Below the pieces are notes generated by a model, which was not told the DNA's origin, did not search any database, and saw nothing but the letters and a program-made list of their open reading frames with translations. Shown piece by piece: positions 7,771 through 14,714 of a stretch of 33,543 nucleotides of DNA. The position numbers and the translations under genes were made by a program. Within the stretch, counting starts at the first letter, position 1; each line of letters begins with the position of its first letter. Origin of the DNA: a bacterium (GTDB taxonomy: Bacteria; Patescibacteriota; Minisyncoccia; JAUYLV01); assembly GCA_030649025.1 (NCBI GenBank), contig JAUSGO010000014.1, forward strand, positions 1 to 33,543. Direction: 5' to 3'.

Positions 7771-10227
7771 TCAAAGAGTTGTAATCGACGCGACCGTGTC
7801 GCTTCCGTCCATTTTCATAATACGCACGCCCTGGGTGGCTCTGCCAAGCACGCTTACCGCGCCAAGCCCCGTGCGAATGACCTGTCCTTTCTTGGAAATT
7901 GCAACAAGGTCCTGGTGCTCGGGGTCAACGATTTCCGCTCCGATGAGTTTTCCGATCTTTGAGGTCACGTTAGCCGTCTTCATGCCAGACCCTCCCCGGC
8001 CTTGCACTTTGTATTGTTTGATATCCGTCCGTTTCCCATACCCGTTCTCCGAAACCACCAATAACATGGTTTCCGCTACATTTTGATTTTTGATTTTTGA
8101 TTTTTGATTTTCTATGATTCCCATTCCCACCACCTCGTCACCGGTTTTCTTAAGCCGTATGCCGCGGACCCCGCCGGCGGTTCTTCCCATTCCCCGCACG
8201 TCTTTTTCCCCAAAACGGATCGCCTGGCCCAGCGCACTCACCAATATAATATCGTCTGTTCCGCTTGAGCCTTTCACCCAGCGAAGCGAATCTGTGTCGT
8301 CGAGCTTAATGGCCGCGATTCCCGACCTTCGTACATGAGAAAAATCATCGAGAACGGTTTTCTTGATTGTACCATGTTTGGTCACCATCACCAAGAAAGC
8401 CGGGAGGTTTTTTTTGCGGATGGGAACGATGGCACTGACCGTCTCTTTCGGCGGCAGATCGAGGAAATTCACGATCGCCTGCCCTTTTGCGGTACGGGAA
8501 AATTCAGGAATTTCGTAGACCTTTGTCTGAAAAACCCTTCCGCGATTCGTGAAGAACAGCAGTCCGTCGTGGCTTGATGCGGAAAGAAAGTTCTTCACCA
8601 CATCCTCCTCCTTCACTTCCATGCCGATCACTCCCTTTCCGCCCCTGCGCTGAACGCGATATGCGTCGGGTTTCAGGCGTTTGATATACCCGGATTCGGT
8701 AAGGGTGATGATGACCTCCTCTTCAACAATAAGGTCTTCCTCCTTGAATTCTTTGATGTCGTGGGCTACAACCTTTGTCCTGCGCTCGTCGCCGTATTTC
8801 TTTTTGACTTCCAAAAGCTCGTCGATCACAACGCTAAGTATGCGTGCCGAATTCTCCAGAAGCTCCTCAAGGGACTTGATAAGCGCGCGCTTTTCTTTCA
8901 GTTCGTCGGTAATTTTCTTATGTTCCAGCCCCGCAAGCGTCTGCAGGCGCATTTCCAGAATTGAGGCGGCCTGCGGATCCGAAAACCCGAATTTTTTCTT
9001 TAGGGCTTCGTGCGCCGCTTCTTTCGATTCGGATTTTTTGATGACAGATATGACCGCATCAATATGGTCTAGGGCTTTTGAAAGACCTTCCAGAATATGG
9101 GCGCGCTCGCGGGCACGCGCCAGATCGAATTTAGCCCTGCGCTCCACCACAACTTTCCGAAAATCAATGAAATGCTGTAGAACGCTTTTCAGCGACATCA
9201 CCTGCGGCTGGATGCCCCCGGCCAGGGCCAACATATTCATATAAAACGTCTTTTGCAGGTCCGAATGCTTATAAAGCTGGTTCAGCACTTTTTGCGCATG
9301 CGCGTCATGTTTCAGCTCGAACACCACCCGAATACCGTCCTTGTCAGACTCATCGCGGATATCCCGGATGCCTTCTATTTTTTTCTCTTTCACCAGATCC
9401 GCAATATGCACCAGCATCTCCGATTTATTCACCTGATATGGGATCTGGGTCACTACAATACGATAATTCCCCTTTTTAGCCTCTTCTATTTCCGCAACCG
9501 CGCGCATAAGAATAGGCCCTCTCCCCTGCGCATATGTTTCCTGGATGCCTTTTCTGTTGTAAATGATGGCGCCGGTAGGAAAATCGGGACCCTGGATGAA
9601 CTGCAGAAGATCCTCAACGGTAGATTTTGGATGGCGCGCAAGATGCACGCAAGCGTCCACCACCTCCGAAAGATTGTGCGGCGGAATGCTTGTCGCCATG
9701 CCGACCGCGATGCCGACCGTGCCGTTAAGCAAGAGCTGGGGAATGCGTGCCGGAAGCACCTGCGGTTCTTTTTTCGACCCATCGTAGTTGTCGAGGAACG
9801 TAACGGTATCTTTTTCAATGTCCGCCAGCTCTTCCTCGGCGATCGAAGCAAGGCGGCATTCGGTGTAGCGCATCGCCGCGGGATTATCGCCGTCAATGCT
9901 GCCGAAGTTTCCCTGCCCGTCGATGAGCGGATAACGCAATGAAAAACTCTGCGCCATGCGCGCAAGCGTGTCATATACCGCCACGTCTCCGTGGGGATGG
10001 TATTTGCCAAGGACCTCGCCGACGACCTGCGCGGACTTGCGGTATTTAGCCGCGTGCCTTAGACCTATGTCATGCATGGCATACAGGATCCGGCGATGCA
10101 CGGGCTTTAAGCCGTCTCGAACGTCCGGCAAGGCGCGGGAAACAATCACCGACATCGCATAGTCAATGTAAGACTCCTGCATTTCGTCGATAATTTCCCT
10201 CTTTTTGATTTTTCCGATATCGGCCAT
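7771..10227 (-). CDS. gyrA: DNA gyrase subunit A
   Basis: 818 residues, full length. GyrA breaks and rejoins DNA in the gyrase A2B2 complex to introduce negative supercoils. The catalytic tyrosine is Y121 in [10 protein letters not shown]. The QRDR reads [17 protein letters not shown], with V82 where E. coli has Ser83 and D86 at the Asp87 position. The GyrA box QRRGGKG (526-532) identifies GyrA rather than ParC. The C-terminal beta-pinwheel repeats run to the end ([39 protein letters not shown]). Residues about 706-716 ([10 protein letters not shown]) come from a 7-bp tandem repeat and sit in a pinwheel loop. No Shine-Dalgarno precedes the ATG. The small membrane gene upstream is 39 nt away and may be cotranscribed. 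gyrB is not in the window. Confidence 0.98.
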   Translation of the reverse strand: MADIGKIKKREIIDEMQESYIDYAMSVIVSRALPDVRDGLKPVHRRILYAMHDIGLRHAAKYRKSAQVVGEVLGKYHPHGDVAVYDTLARMAQSFSLRYPLIDGQGNFGSIDGDNPAAMRYTECRLASIAEEELADIEKDTVTFLDNYDGSKKEPQVLPARIPQLLLNGTVGIAVGMATSIPPHNLSEVVDACVHLARHPKSTVEDLLQFIQGPDFPTGAIIYNRKGIQETYAQGRGPILMRAVAEIEEAKKGNYRIVVTQIPYQVNKSEMLVHIADLVKEKKIEGIRDIRDESDKDGIRVVFELKHDAHAQKVLNQLYKHSDLQKTFYMNMLALAGGIQPQVMSLKSVLQHFIDFRKVVVERRAKFDLARARERAHILEGLSKALDHIDAVISVIKKSESKEAAHEALKKKFGFSDPQAASILEMRLQTLAGLEHKKITDELKEKRALIKSLEELLENSARILSVVIDELLEVKKKYGDERRTKVVAHDIKEFKEEDLIVEEEVIITLTESGYIKRLKPDAYRVQRRGGKGVIGMEVKEEDVVKNFLSASSHDGLLFFTNRGRVFQTKVYEIPEFSRTAKGQAIVNFLDLPPKETVSAIVPIRKKNLPAFLVMVTKHGTIKKTVLDDFSHVRRSGIAAIKLDDTDSLRWVKGSSGTDDIILVSALGQAIRFGEKDVRGMGRTAGGVRGIRLKKTGDEVVGMGIIENQKSKIKNQNVAETMLLVVSENGYGKRTDIKQYKVQGRGGSGMKTANVTSKIGKLIGAEIVDPEHQDLVAISKKGQVIRTGLGAVSVLGRATQGVRIMKMDGSDTVASITTL
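8081..8112. repeat. Heptamer tandem repeat (GATTTTT x4) inside gyrA
   Basis: Four consecutive GATTTTT-type units (8085-8112, the last one GATTTTC) preceded by TTTT. It lies within the gyrA reading frame and encodes the low-complexity peptide [10 protein letters not shown]. Seven is not a multiple of three, so gain or loss of a unit would shift the frame. Confidence 0.9.
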
Positions 10228-10266
10228 TTGTGTTTTAGAAGATTCTTTAAAACGGTTTGCCGCTAT

Positions 10267-10533
10267 TTATGGTTCTATACTTGTTGCGCTCGGCGGAACC
10301 GATGGAATGTTTTGCGATTGAACTCGCAATGAATCTTTTAAGAGACCTAGAGATTCTGCGCCTTGGGATTTAAAATTCTCATACGCATTTTTTACTTCTC
10401 CCTTTAGCGGGTTTTGTGGCGCGGCATTCTTCGCGAGCGAAGCAAGATGGCCTCGTATGCTGTAGGCGCCGAACAAAAAAACAGCGCAAACCGAAAGCCC
10501 TACACATAAGCGAAAAGAGGTATTGCGAGACAT
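10267..10533 (-). CDS. Small membrane-anchored hypothetical protein
   Basis: 88 residues from the ATG at 10533. A TTG further upstream in frame (10548) lies at the edge of a repeat and is less likely. One hydrophobic helix is at about residues 8-26 (LCVGLSVCAVFLFGAYS). It is followed by a polar, probably helical tail (NPLKGEVKNAYENFKSQGAESLGLLKDSLRVQ) and a Pro/Ser-rich end. I do not recognise a family. It lies 39 nt before gyrA on the same strand, so cotranscription is likely, but nothing in the sequence links it to gyrase. Confidence 0.5.
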   Translation of the reverse strand: MSRNTSFRLCVGLSVCAVFLFGAYSIRGHLASLAKNAAPQNPLKGEVKNAYENFKSQGAESLGLLKDSLRVQSQNIPSVPPSATSIEP

Positions 10534-10546
10534 GACGTGCAATGAC

Positions 10547-10653
10547 AATCACGAATTTACTGATATCACACGAATTTACAGATTCACGAATGCTTGACAG
10601 AACCCTATTCGTGAATTCGCGTTATTCGCGTACTATTCGCATTATTCGTGATT
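10547..10653 (+). repeat. CACGAAT palindromic repeat, copy c
   Basis: Outer ends AATCACGAAT (10547-10556) and ATTCGTGATT (10644-10653), inner arms ATTCACGAAT and ATTCGTGAAT around a unique 15-nt spacer. Orientation matches copy d and is inverted relative to a and b. It ends two bases before the stop codon of the MBL hydrolase gene. Confidence 0.9.
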
Positions 10654-10655
10654 CT

Positions 10656-11306
10656 TTATTCTCCCGTCGCCAATTCCAAAACAACCACCTCGGTGCCTTC
10701 CGGAGGAAGATCTTTCTTTTTCACCATATACTTGGGAAGCGCCTCTTTTTTTGCAGCACCCATTTCCCGCAAAAATTTATCAACACCATCAAGCTTAATT
10801 TTGAGGCGCGGCAGTGCATAGTGCATGGGAATAACCACGTGCGGCTCGATATTCCGCACCAATTTTTCCGCATCTTCCGCATCAAGCGTGTAGGTTCCAC
10901 CTATAGGAACGAGCATGATGTCAACATCGCCGAGCTCTTCTATTTGTTCGCTGGAAAGATTCTTCGCTCCGAGGTCCCCAAGATGCAAAATTCTCAAGTC
11001 ATCGGCTTCAATAAGAAAGGCCGCCGTGAACCCAAGACGCTTCCCCCCCACGTCATCATGGGAGACGGGAAACCCATAAAAGTGCACGCCCCTCACTTCA
11101 TACTCCCCGGGTCCCGAAATAGTGAATTCGGCATTTTTATATTCACCCGAAGTGTGGTCGGCATGCTTATGGGTAAAAACCACAACATCCGCCTTGCTTC
11201 TGGGCGGTTCAAGACCCGTTGCGGCGCGGTCAAACGGATCCACAACGATGGTGGCATTTTTTGTCTGTATTTTGAAGCAGGATTGCCCGTACCACGATAA
11301 ATGCAT
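10656..11306 (-). CDS. MBL-fold metal-dependent hydrolase (UPF0173/UlaG-like)
   Basis: 216 residues from the ATG at 11306. The longer in-frame start at 11354 would lie within the promoter. The metallo-beta-lactamase fold is shown by the opening MHLSWYGQSCFKI, the metal-binding motif FTHKHADHTSG (HxHxDH), the conserved SGPGEYEVRGV, the metal ligand region LHLGDLGA, and the late histidine in VVIPMHYALPR. This matches the UPF0173/YtkL-type branch of hydrolases that act on lactone- or phosphodiester-like substrates. The actual substrate is unknown, and the enzyme is probably cytoplasmic because there is no signal peptide. It is bracketed, together with the next gene, by repeat copies c and d. Confidence 0.88.
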   Translation of the reverse strand: MHLSWYGQSCFKIQTKNATIVVDPFDRAATGLEPPRSKADVVVFTHKHADHTSGEYKNAEFTISGPGEYEVRGVHFYGFPVSHDDVGGKRLGFTAAFLIEADDLRILHLGDLGAKNLSSEQIEELGDVDIMLVPIGGTYTLDAEDAEKLVRNIEPHVVIPMHYALPRLKIKLDGVDKFLREMGAAKKEALPKYMVKKKDLPPEGTEVVVLELATGE

Positions 11307-11340
11307 AATATTGCAAATTCTAAACAATATCGGTGTAAGC

Positions 11341-11369
11341 ATCCTATCAAACAAACCCTAGAATTTCAA
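11341..11369 (-). promoter_or_regulatory. Promoter for the MBL hydrolase gene
   Basis: Minus strand TTGAAA (11364-11369), a 17-nt spacer and TAGGAT (11341-11346). The start of transcription falls near 11334, giving a leader of about 28 nt to the ATG at 11306. The same TAGGAT -10 sequence is used upstream of rpsF. Confidence 0.5.
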
Positions 11370-11403
11370 CGTAAAAATGGGGACAAATTTACGGGGCTTC
11401 TTA

Positions 11404-11431
11404 AAATGAAAAAGGGTGCTTTTATGCACCC
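11404..11431 (-). terminator. Intrinsic terminator containing the stop codon of the HTH gene
   Basis: On the minus strand GGGTGC (11426-11431) pairs with GCACCC (11414-11419) around ATAAAA, followed by TTTTTCATTTT. The loop carries the stop codon TAA (11422-11424) of the gene it terminates. Confidence 0.8.
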
Positions 11432-11928
11432 ACGTTGTCCTGAACCGCTACGGTTATTGCTGGCATCCGTGGTGTGTCCGGCTTTGTATCGCGAAATGTT
11501 ATCCCACCAAACCTTAGAGCGTGCGCTATGGCTTTATACGTCCGCCCAAGATACAATGCGTGCTCTCTTCTTGTTTTCGTAGGACCGTGCTGCTGAAGAT
11601 ATTCGATCTCCCGAATCGTCCACCTCTGATAATGATTGCGCGCCACAGAGCGCGTCAATTTTTGATTCTTCTCCAGCGCAACTTGCTTTTTCTTGGCTTC
11701 CTTCGCTGGATTACGCTTTCTCCATTCAGAACTGGATATTTTTCTTGAGGCCATTCCCTTCTCTGAACTGTTCCACGCCTTCATTTGGGCTTTCGCTTTC
11801 TCTGGATTCCGCAACATGTAGAGATACGCACCTACGGTATTGTAGGAAAAGCCGGTCCGCTCAACAATTTCCTTCCGACCAAGCCCCTGCTGTTCAAGAA
11901 GTTCTTTTACGATTGCCATTTTTGTCAA
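11422..11928 (-). CDS. DNA-binding protein with N-terminal HTH and C-terminal Myb/SANT-like domain
   Basis: 168 residues from a TTG at 11928. The TTG is favoured because GGAGGTG ends four bases upstream, giving ideal spacing, while the in-frame ATG at 11919 is 13 bases away. Residues about 15-40 (GLGRKEIVERTGFSYNTVGA) form a helix-turn-helix. A Lys-rich linker (about 50-85) follows. Residues about 99-138 (YQRWTIREIEYLQQHG, LGRTYKAIAHALR) resemble the Myb/SANT-like helical motif seen in phage and HNH-associated proteins. No nuclease motif is visible. A palindrome overlaps its promoter, so autoregulation is plausible. The strong ribosome binding site and its own promoter and terminator set it apart from neighbouring housekeeping genes, in keeping with a mobile or phage origin (inference). 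Confidence 0.7.
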   Translation of the reverse strand: MTKMAIVKELLEQQGLGRKEIVERTGFSYNTVGAYLYMLRNPEKAKAQMKAWNSSEKGMASRKISSSEWRKRNPAKEAKKKQVALEKNQKLTRSVARNHYQRWTIREIEYLQQHGPTKTRREHALYLGRTYKAIAHALRFGGITFRDTKPDTPRMPAITVAVQDNVGA

Positions 11929-11940
11929 AAAGCACCTCCG

Positions 11941-11977
11941 TTTTCAACAAGATAGCATTTCTGTTGAAAAATGTCAA
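11941..11977 (-). promoter_or_regulatory. Promoter with palindromic operator for the HTH gene
   Basis: Minus strand TTGACA (11972-11977), 17-nt spacer, TATCTT (11949-11954). An inverted repeat TTTTCAACA (11941-11949) and TGTTGAAAA (11962-11970), separated by 12 bp, overlaps the spacer and -10 box, as a repressor site would. Confidence 0.6.
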
Positions 11978-11986
11978 ATTAGGAGC

Positions 11987-12015
11987 TTGCATAAAATCGG
12001 CGCATACGGTACACT
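11987..12015 (+). promoter_or_regulatory. Candidate rpsA promoter
   Basis: TTGCAT (11987-11992), 17-nt spacer, TACACT (12010-12015), each four of six to consensus. Transcription would start near 12022, so repeat copy d would lie in the rpsA leader. It is divergent to the HTH gene promoter 10 bp away. Confidence 0.4.
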
Positions 12016-12048
12016 CTTTTGGCGGGAGAAATCCCAGAAGTCAGACGG

Positions 12049-12152
12049 TCACGAATTTACAGATATCACACGAATATACAGATTCGCGAATGTATCCCCT
12101 GGATTATTCGTGAATTCGCGTTATTCGCGTAATATTCGCATTATTCGTGATT
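12049..12152 (+). repeat. CACGAAT palindromic repeat, copy d
   Basis: Same orientation as copy c. The inner arms are ATTCGCGAAT and ATTCGTGAAT around an 11-nt unique spacer, and the right end is ATTCGTGATT (12143-12152). It ends eight bases before the rpsA start codon and leaves no room for a Shine-Dalgarno sequence. Confidence 0.9.
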
Positions 12153-12160
12153 GGTATGTT

Positions 12161-13285
12161 ATGCAAAAAGTTACCAAATCGGCAGTTATGGAGAAATTGC
12201 TGGAAGATGCCTCTTCCCCCTCTCCGCAATTGCTTAAGGAAGGCAAGACCATTGAAGGGAGGGTTGTTGTTATTTCCCGTAACGTGTTGTACGTGGATTT
12301 CGGCGGCTTCAAAACCGGCGTGGTCTCGGGCAAAGAATACCGTGATGCGGTCTCAACCATAAAAGGCCTCAAGCCGGGAGACAACGTGCAGGCAACGGTA
12401 GTGGAGATCGAAAACGACGAGGGCTACGTGGAGCTCTCCATGCGCGAAGCATCCCGCGAGCGTGCGTGGGACATCTTGCGCCGCAAGATGGACGAGGGAG
12501 AAGTTATACGTCTGCACGTCAAGGAAGTTAACCGCGGAGGGCTTATTGCGGAATGCGAGGGCATCGCGGGCTTCATGCCGGTGTCCCAGCTATCTTTCGC
12601 GCACTATCCCCGGGTTGAAGGGGGCGACAAGCAAAAAATATTCCAGGAACTTCAAAAATTCATAGGACAGGAAATGGCGGTGCGTATTATTGGCGTGGAA
12701 CAGAACGAGAACAAACTTATTTTTTCCGAGAAGGCTGCCGAGAACAAGGAACTGAAGGACACTCTTGCAAAGTACGCGATCGGCAATGCCGTTGAGGGCA
12801 CCGTAAGCGGCGTGGTTAATTTCGGCGCATTCGTGAAATTCAGCGATAACCTGGAAGGATTGGTGCACATCTCGGAGCTTGACTGGCAGCTCATTGAAGA
12901 TCCGCATGATATCGTGAACGTCGGAGATCCGGTTCGGGCGGAAATCATAGGCATTGATAATGACCGCGTATCGTTATCCATGAAGCGCCTGAAGCCGAAC
13001 CCCTGGGATAGCGTTTCGGAACGTTTCAAGATCGGCGACGTGATAAAAGCAAAAGTCACAAAGATCAATCCCTTCGGCGCTTTCGCAAAACTTGATAAAG
13101 ACATTCACGGATTGGCGCATGTCTCGGAATTCGGGTCTGAAGAAAAAATGAAGCAATCTTTGGAACTTGGCAAAGAATATGAATTCACTATTCTCTCTCT
13201 CGATCCCAGAGACTACAAAATGGCTCTAGGATTCGGGAAAAAGAAAATAAAAGAAGAAGAAAGGCCGGAAGAAAAGAAAGACTAA
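12161..13285 (+). CDS. rpsA: 30S ribosomal protein S1 (four-domain form)
   Basis: 374 residues from the ATG at 12161. The frame is open further upstream, but that part is repeat copy d and is unlikely to be translated. Four S1/OB-fold domains are visible at about 27-98 (GKTIEGRVVVISRNVLYVDF), 112-180, 200-270 (GNAVEGTVSGVVNFGAFVKF) and 287-358 (GDVIKAKVTKINPFGAFAKL). A Lys/Glu-rich tail closes the protein. S1 binds mRNA and helps the 30S subunit load structured messages. E. coli S1 has six domains; four is common in smaller genomes. S1 may matter more here because most genes lack a Shine-Dalgarno sequence (inference). A long hairpin begins three bases after the stop. Confidence 0.95.
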   Translation: MQKVTKSAVMEKLLEDASSPSPQLLKEGKTIEGRVVVISRNVLYVDFGGFKTGVVSGKEYRDAVSTIKGLKPGDNVQATVVEIENDEGYVELSMREASRERAWDILRRKMDEGEVIRLHVKEVNRGGLIAECEGIAGFMPVSQLSFAHYPRVEGGDKQKIFQELQKFIGQEMAVRIIGVEQNENKLIFSEKAAENKELKDTLAKYAIGNAVEGTVSGVVNFGAFVKFSDNLEGLVHISELDWQLIEDPHDIVNVGDPVRAEIIGIDNDRVSLSMKRLKPNPWDSVSERFKIGDVIKAKVTKINPFGAFAKLDKDIHGLAHVSEFGSEEKMKQSLELGKEYEFTILSLDPRDYKMALGFGKKKIKEEERPEEKKD

Positions 13286-13287
13286 CC

Positions 13288-13477
13288 GGTTGCGCTCTCT
13301 TCACTTTAACGCTCCGGGCCAGACAACTCCTAAGCGTTTCGCAACGAGAAATTTCAAACTCGTCACAAAAACACCGCAGCAGATGCGGTGTTTTGGTTCC
13401 TCGAACAAGTGAAATTTCTCGGCTCGACGCTTGGAGTTGTATCTGGCCCTGCACTAACCCGCTCAGAGAGCGCAACC
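13288..13477 (+). ncRNA. 190-nt long imperfect hairpin downstream of rpsA (candidate structured RNA or MITE)
   Basis: Nested arms pair from outside to inside. GGTTGCGCTCTCT (13288-13300) pairs with 13465-13477. GGGCCAGA+CAACTCC (13316-13330) pairs with 13433-13449 through a 2-nt bulge. AAGCGT (13332-13337) pairs with 13427-13432. CGAGAAATTTCA (13345-13356) pairs with 13410-13421. AAAACACCGC (13368-13377) pairs with 13385-13394. A symmetric internal loop of about 15 nt per side sits above the closing stem. The layout recalls 6S-type RNAs or a miniature inverted-repeat element; no family was recognised. Confidence 0.5.
13368..13394 (+). terminator. Intrinsic terminator at the tip of the rpsA-downstream hairpin
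   Basis: AAAACACCGC / GCGGTGTTTT around a 7-nt loop, ending in TTTT. It could terminate rpsA transcripts on its own or form the apex of the longer hairpin. Confidence 0.55.
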
Positions 13478-13530
13478 AGTCAGTCGAAAGAATTTTTTCT
13501 TCTTTGGAGAAAAAGTATGTAAAAAGTTTG

Positions 13531-13560
13531 CGCGCCCGGAAGGTTTTCCCTCCGGGCGCG
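13531..13560 (-). terminator. Terminator of the 249-aa gene
   Basis: Perfect 10-bp stem CGCGCCCGGA (13531-13540) / TCCGGGCGCG (13551-13560) with a 10-nt loop. On the minus strand it is followed by CAAACTTTTT. It lies 25 bp past the stop of the minus-strand gene and faces rpsA, so it may act in both directions. Confidence 0.7.
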
Positions 13561-13585
13561 TGTTGTTCGTTGTTGGCGTACTGGC

Positions 13586-14335
13586 TTACGCGGCAGGTGC
13601 GGCATGTGGCATGGTAACCCAATTGCCGCTGTTGAACTTCAGAGCGGCTGTTGCCGGCTCTTGGGTGGTGGAGAAGACCTGCACGCTGTGCGTGCAGCGC
13701 ATCCCACCCTCCACATGCTCGTAGGAGACGTTCTGGGTCGCCCGAACCTTGCCCGTTGAGACGAACATCTGTTCAATCAAACCTTCCGCCTCATGAAGCA
13801 CAGCGGGCTTCCGGTAGAACCCCGGCTCGCCGAAGCGAACTTCGAAGATCTTCCGGGGACCCTTCTTGGTTTGCCATGTCGAGATCCGGGTCTGGTAGAT
13901 GTAGTACCCGGCCGCCTTCAGTTCCGCCAGAACGCCGGAGAGCGAGATGCCGTCCCCGTCAACCACGGTGGTCGACTGCTGGAGAAGCGGACTCTCCCGC
14001 CGCTCCTGATTCCGGTCCTGAAAGTCCTTTTTCGTGCGATACTCTCCTGCGACAACGTGCTTGGAGAGGCTTGCGGCATCCTCGTCCGTGACCGTGAACT
14101 GCACGAGTAGGCGATGCGGGCGATGCGCAAGTTTTACGTTCTTGCCGTTATGCTCCCGGCAGAATTCGCTCTCGGAGAGAGCGTCTTTGGGGCACCGGTG
14201 GTGAAGCCGGAAACGCGTCATGCCTCCCCGGAAGCTCTCACCGACAACTAGATCTGCTAAATCCTTTTCCTCAATGCCGCCGATGAGACATTCCAACACC
14301 TTTTCGACATCCGCCAAACACTTTCGATTCAACAT
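13586..14335 (-). CDS. Hypothetical protein of the accessory cassette (249 aa)
   Basis: The ATG at 14335 is five bases after GGGAGG, a strong ribosome binding site. A consensus-like promoter (14477-14505) and a structured leader precede it, and a strong terminator follows, so it is very probably an expressed gene. It is soluble, with no signal peptide or membrane helix. The N-terminal third contains a His/Cys patch (LHHRCPKDALSESEFCREHN) that could hold a metal. The middle is charged, and the C-terminal part is beta-rich (FEVRFGEPGFYRKPAVLHEAE, VSYEHVEGGMRCTHSVQVF). I do not recognise the family. Codon use is GC-rich, unlike the surrounding ribosomal genes but like the 555-residue gene at the other end of the cassette, which has the same promoter hexamers. 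A joint role is inferred only from this. Confidence 0.65.
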   Translation of the reverse strand: MLNRKCLADVEKVLECLIGGIEEKDLADLVVGESFRGGMTRFRLHHRCPKDALSESEFCREHNGKNVKLAHRPHRLLVQFTVTDEDAASLSKHVVAGEYRTKKDFQDRNQERRESPLLQQSTTVVDGDGISLSGVLAELKAAGYYIYQTRISTWQTKKGPRKIFEVRFGEPGFYRKPAVLHEAEGLIEQMFVSTGKVRATQNVSYEHVEGGMRCTHSVQVFSTTQEPATAALKFNSGNWVTMPHAAPAA

Positions 14336-14375
14336 GCTTGCCTCCCGTTTCAGAATTTCTTTGAATTTTGAGTTC

Positions 14376-14421
14376 AGATACAGCGCCTTAGCTCCAGAAA
14401 GTTAGAGACAAGGTGCTGTAT
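14376..14421 (-). promoter_or_regulatory. Stem-loop in the leader of the 249-aa gene
   Basis: GATACAGCGCCTT (14376-14388) pairs with AAGGTGCTGTATC (14409-14421): 13 bp with one G-T wobble and a 20-nt loop. It lies between the transcription start (about 14470) and the ribosome binding site at 14341-14346. It has no T-run after it, so it is more likely a leader structure than a terminator. Confidence 0.55.
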
Positions 14422-14476
14422 CCGACCAGATAAACCATCTTTTTATTTGAAAAGAGCAGTTCTTATTGAAATTATA

Positions 14477-14505
14477 GTATACACCCTATAATTTATTTTG
14501 TCAAC
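14477..14505 (-). promoter_or_regulatory. Strong sigma70-type promoter for the 249-aa gene
   Basis: Minus strand TTGACA (14500-14505), 17-nt spacer, TATACT (14477-14482). Hexamers and spacing are identical to the promoter of the 555-aa gene at 16382-16410. The leader is about 135 nt. The -35 box abuts a CCCGTTA palindrome. Confidence 0.75.
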
Positions 14506-14556
14506 CCCGTTAGAAGTAGGACGCAGACGCGAGCGTCCGCGACTTCTAACGGGGTC
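14505..14556. repeat. CCCCGTTA palindromic (REP-like) element 1
   Basis: Perfect 14-bp arms ACCCCGTTAGAAGT (14505-14518) and ACTTCTAACGGGGT (14543-14556), with an inner 6-bp stem GGACGC/GCGTCC (14520-14525, 14534-14539). No terminator-type T-run follows. It shares its end sequence with element 2. Apart from elements 1 and 2, the cassette promoter and the leader stem-loop, nothing else was seen in 14336-14688. Confidence 0.85.
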
Positions 14557-14594
14557 AGTACCTGTGCAATATTTACACGGAATTTCGCTTATTT

Positions 14595-14714
14595 ATCCCG
14601 TTAAAGGCAGGTCGCGGTCTTTTGCAACCGTGATGCCTGATAAACATAGCGAGAATTCATCAAAAAGTTTACTTCACTTAAATCCTCGCTAGCGACCGCG
14701 GCCTCTAACGGGAT
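14595..14714. repeat. CCCGTTA palindromic (REP-like) element 2, overlaps the end of a gene
   Basis: Arms ATCCCGTTAAAGGC (14595-14608) and GCCTCTAACGGGAT (14701-14714) match apart from one base, and GTCGCGGTC-type sequence continues both arms inward. A nested pair TAGCGAG (14647-14653) / CTCGCTA (14685-14691) lies inside. The right arm encodes the last residues and stop codon of the DHH/2H gene. Confidence 0.8.

Noticed and set aside
11987-12160. N-terminal extension of the rpsA frame
   Set aside because: The open frame covers the promoter region and a palindromic repeat; S1 homology starts after the ATG at 12161.
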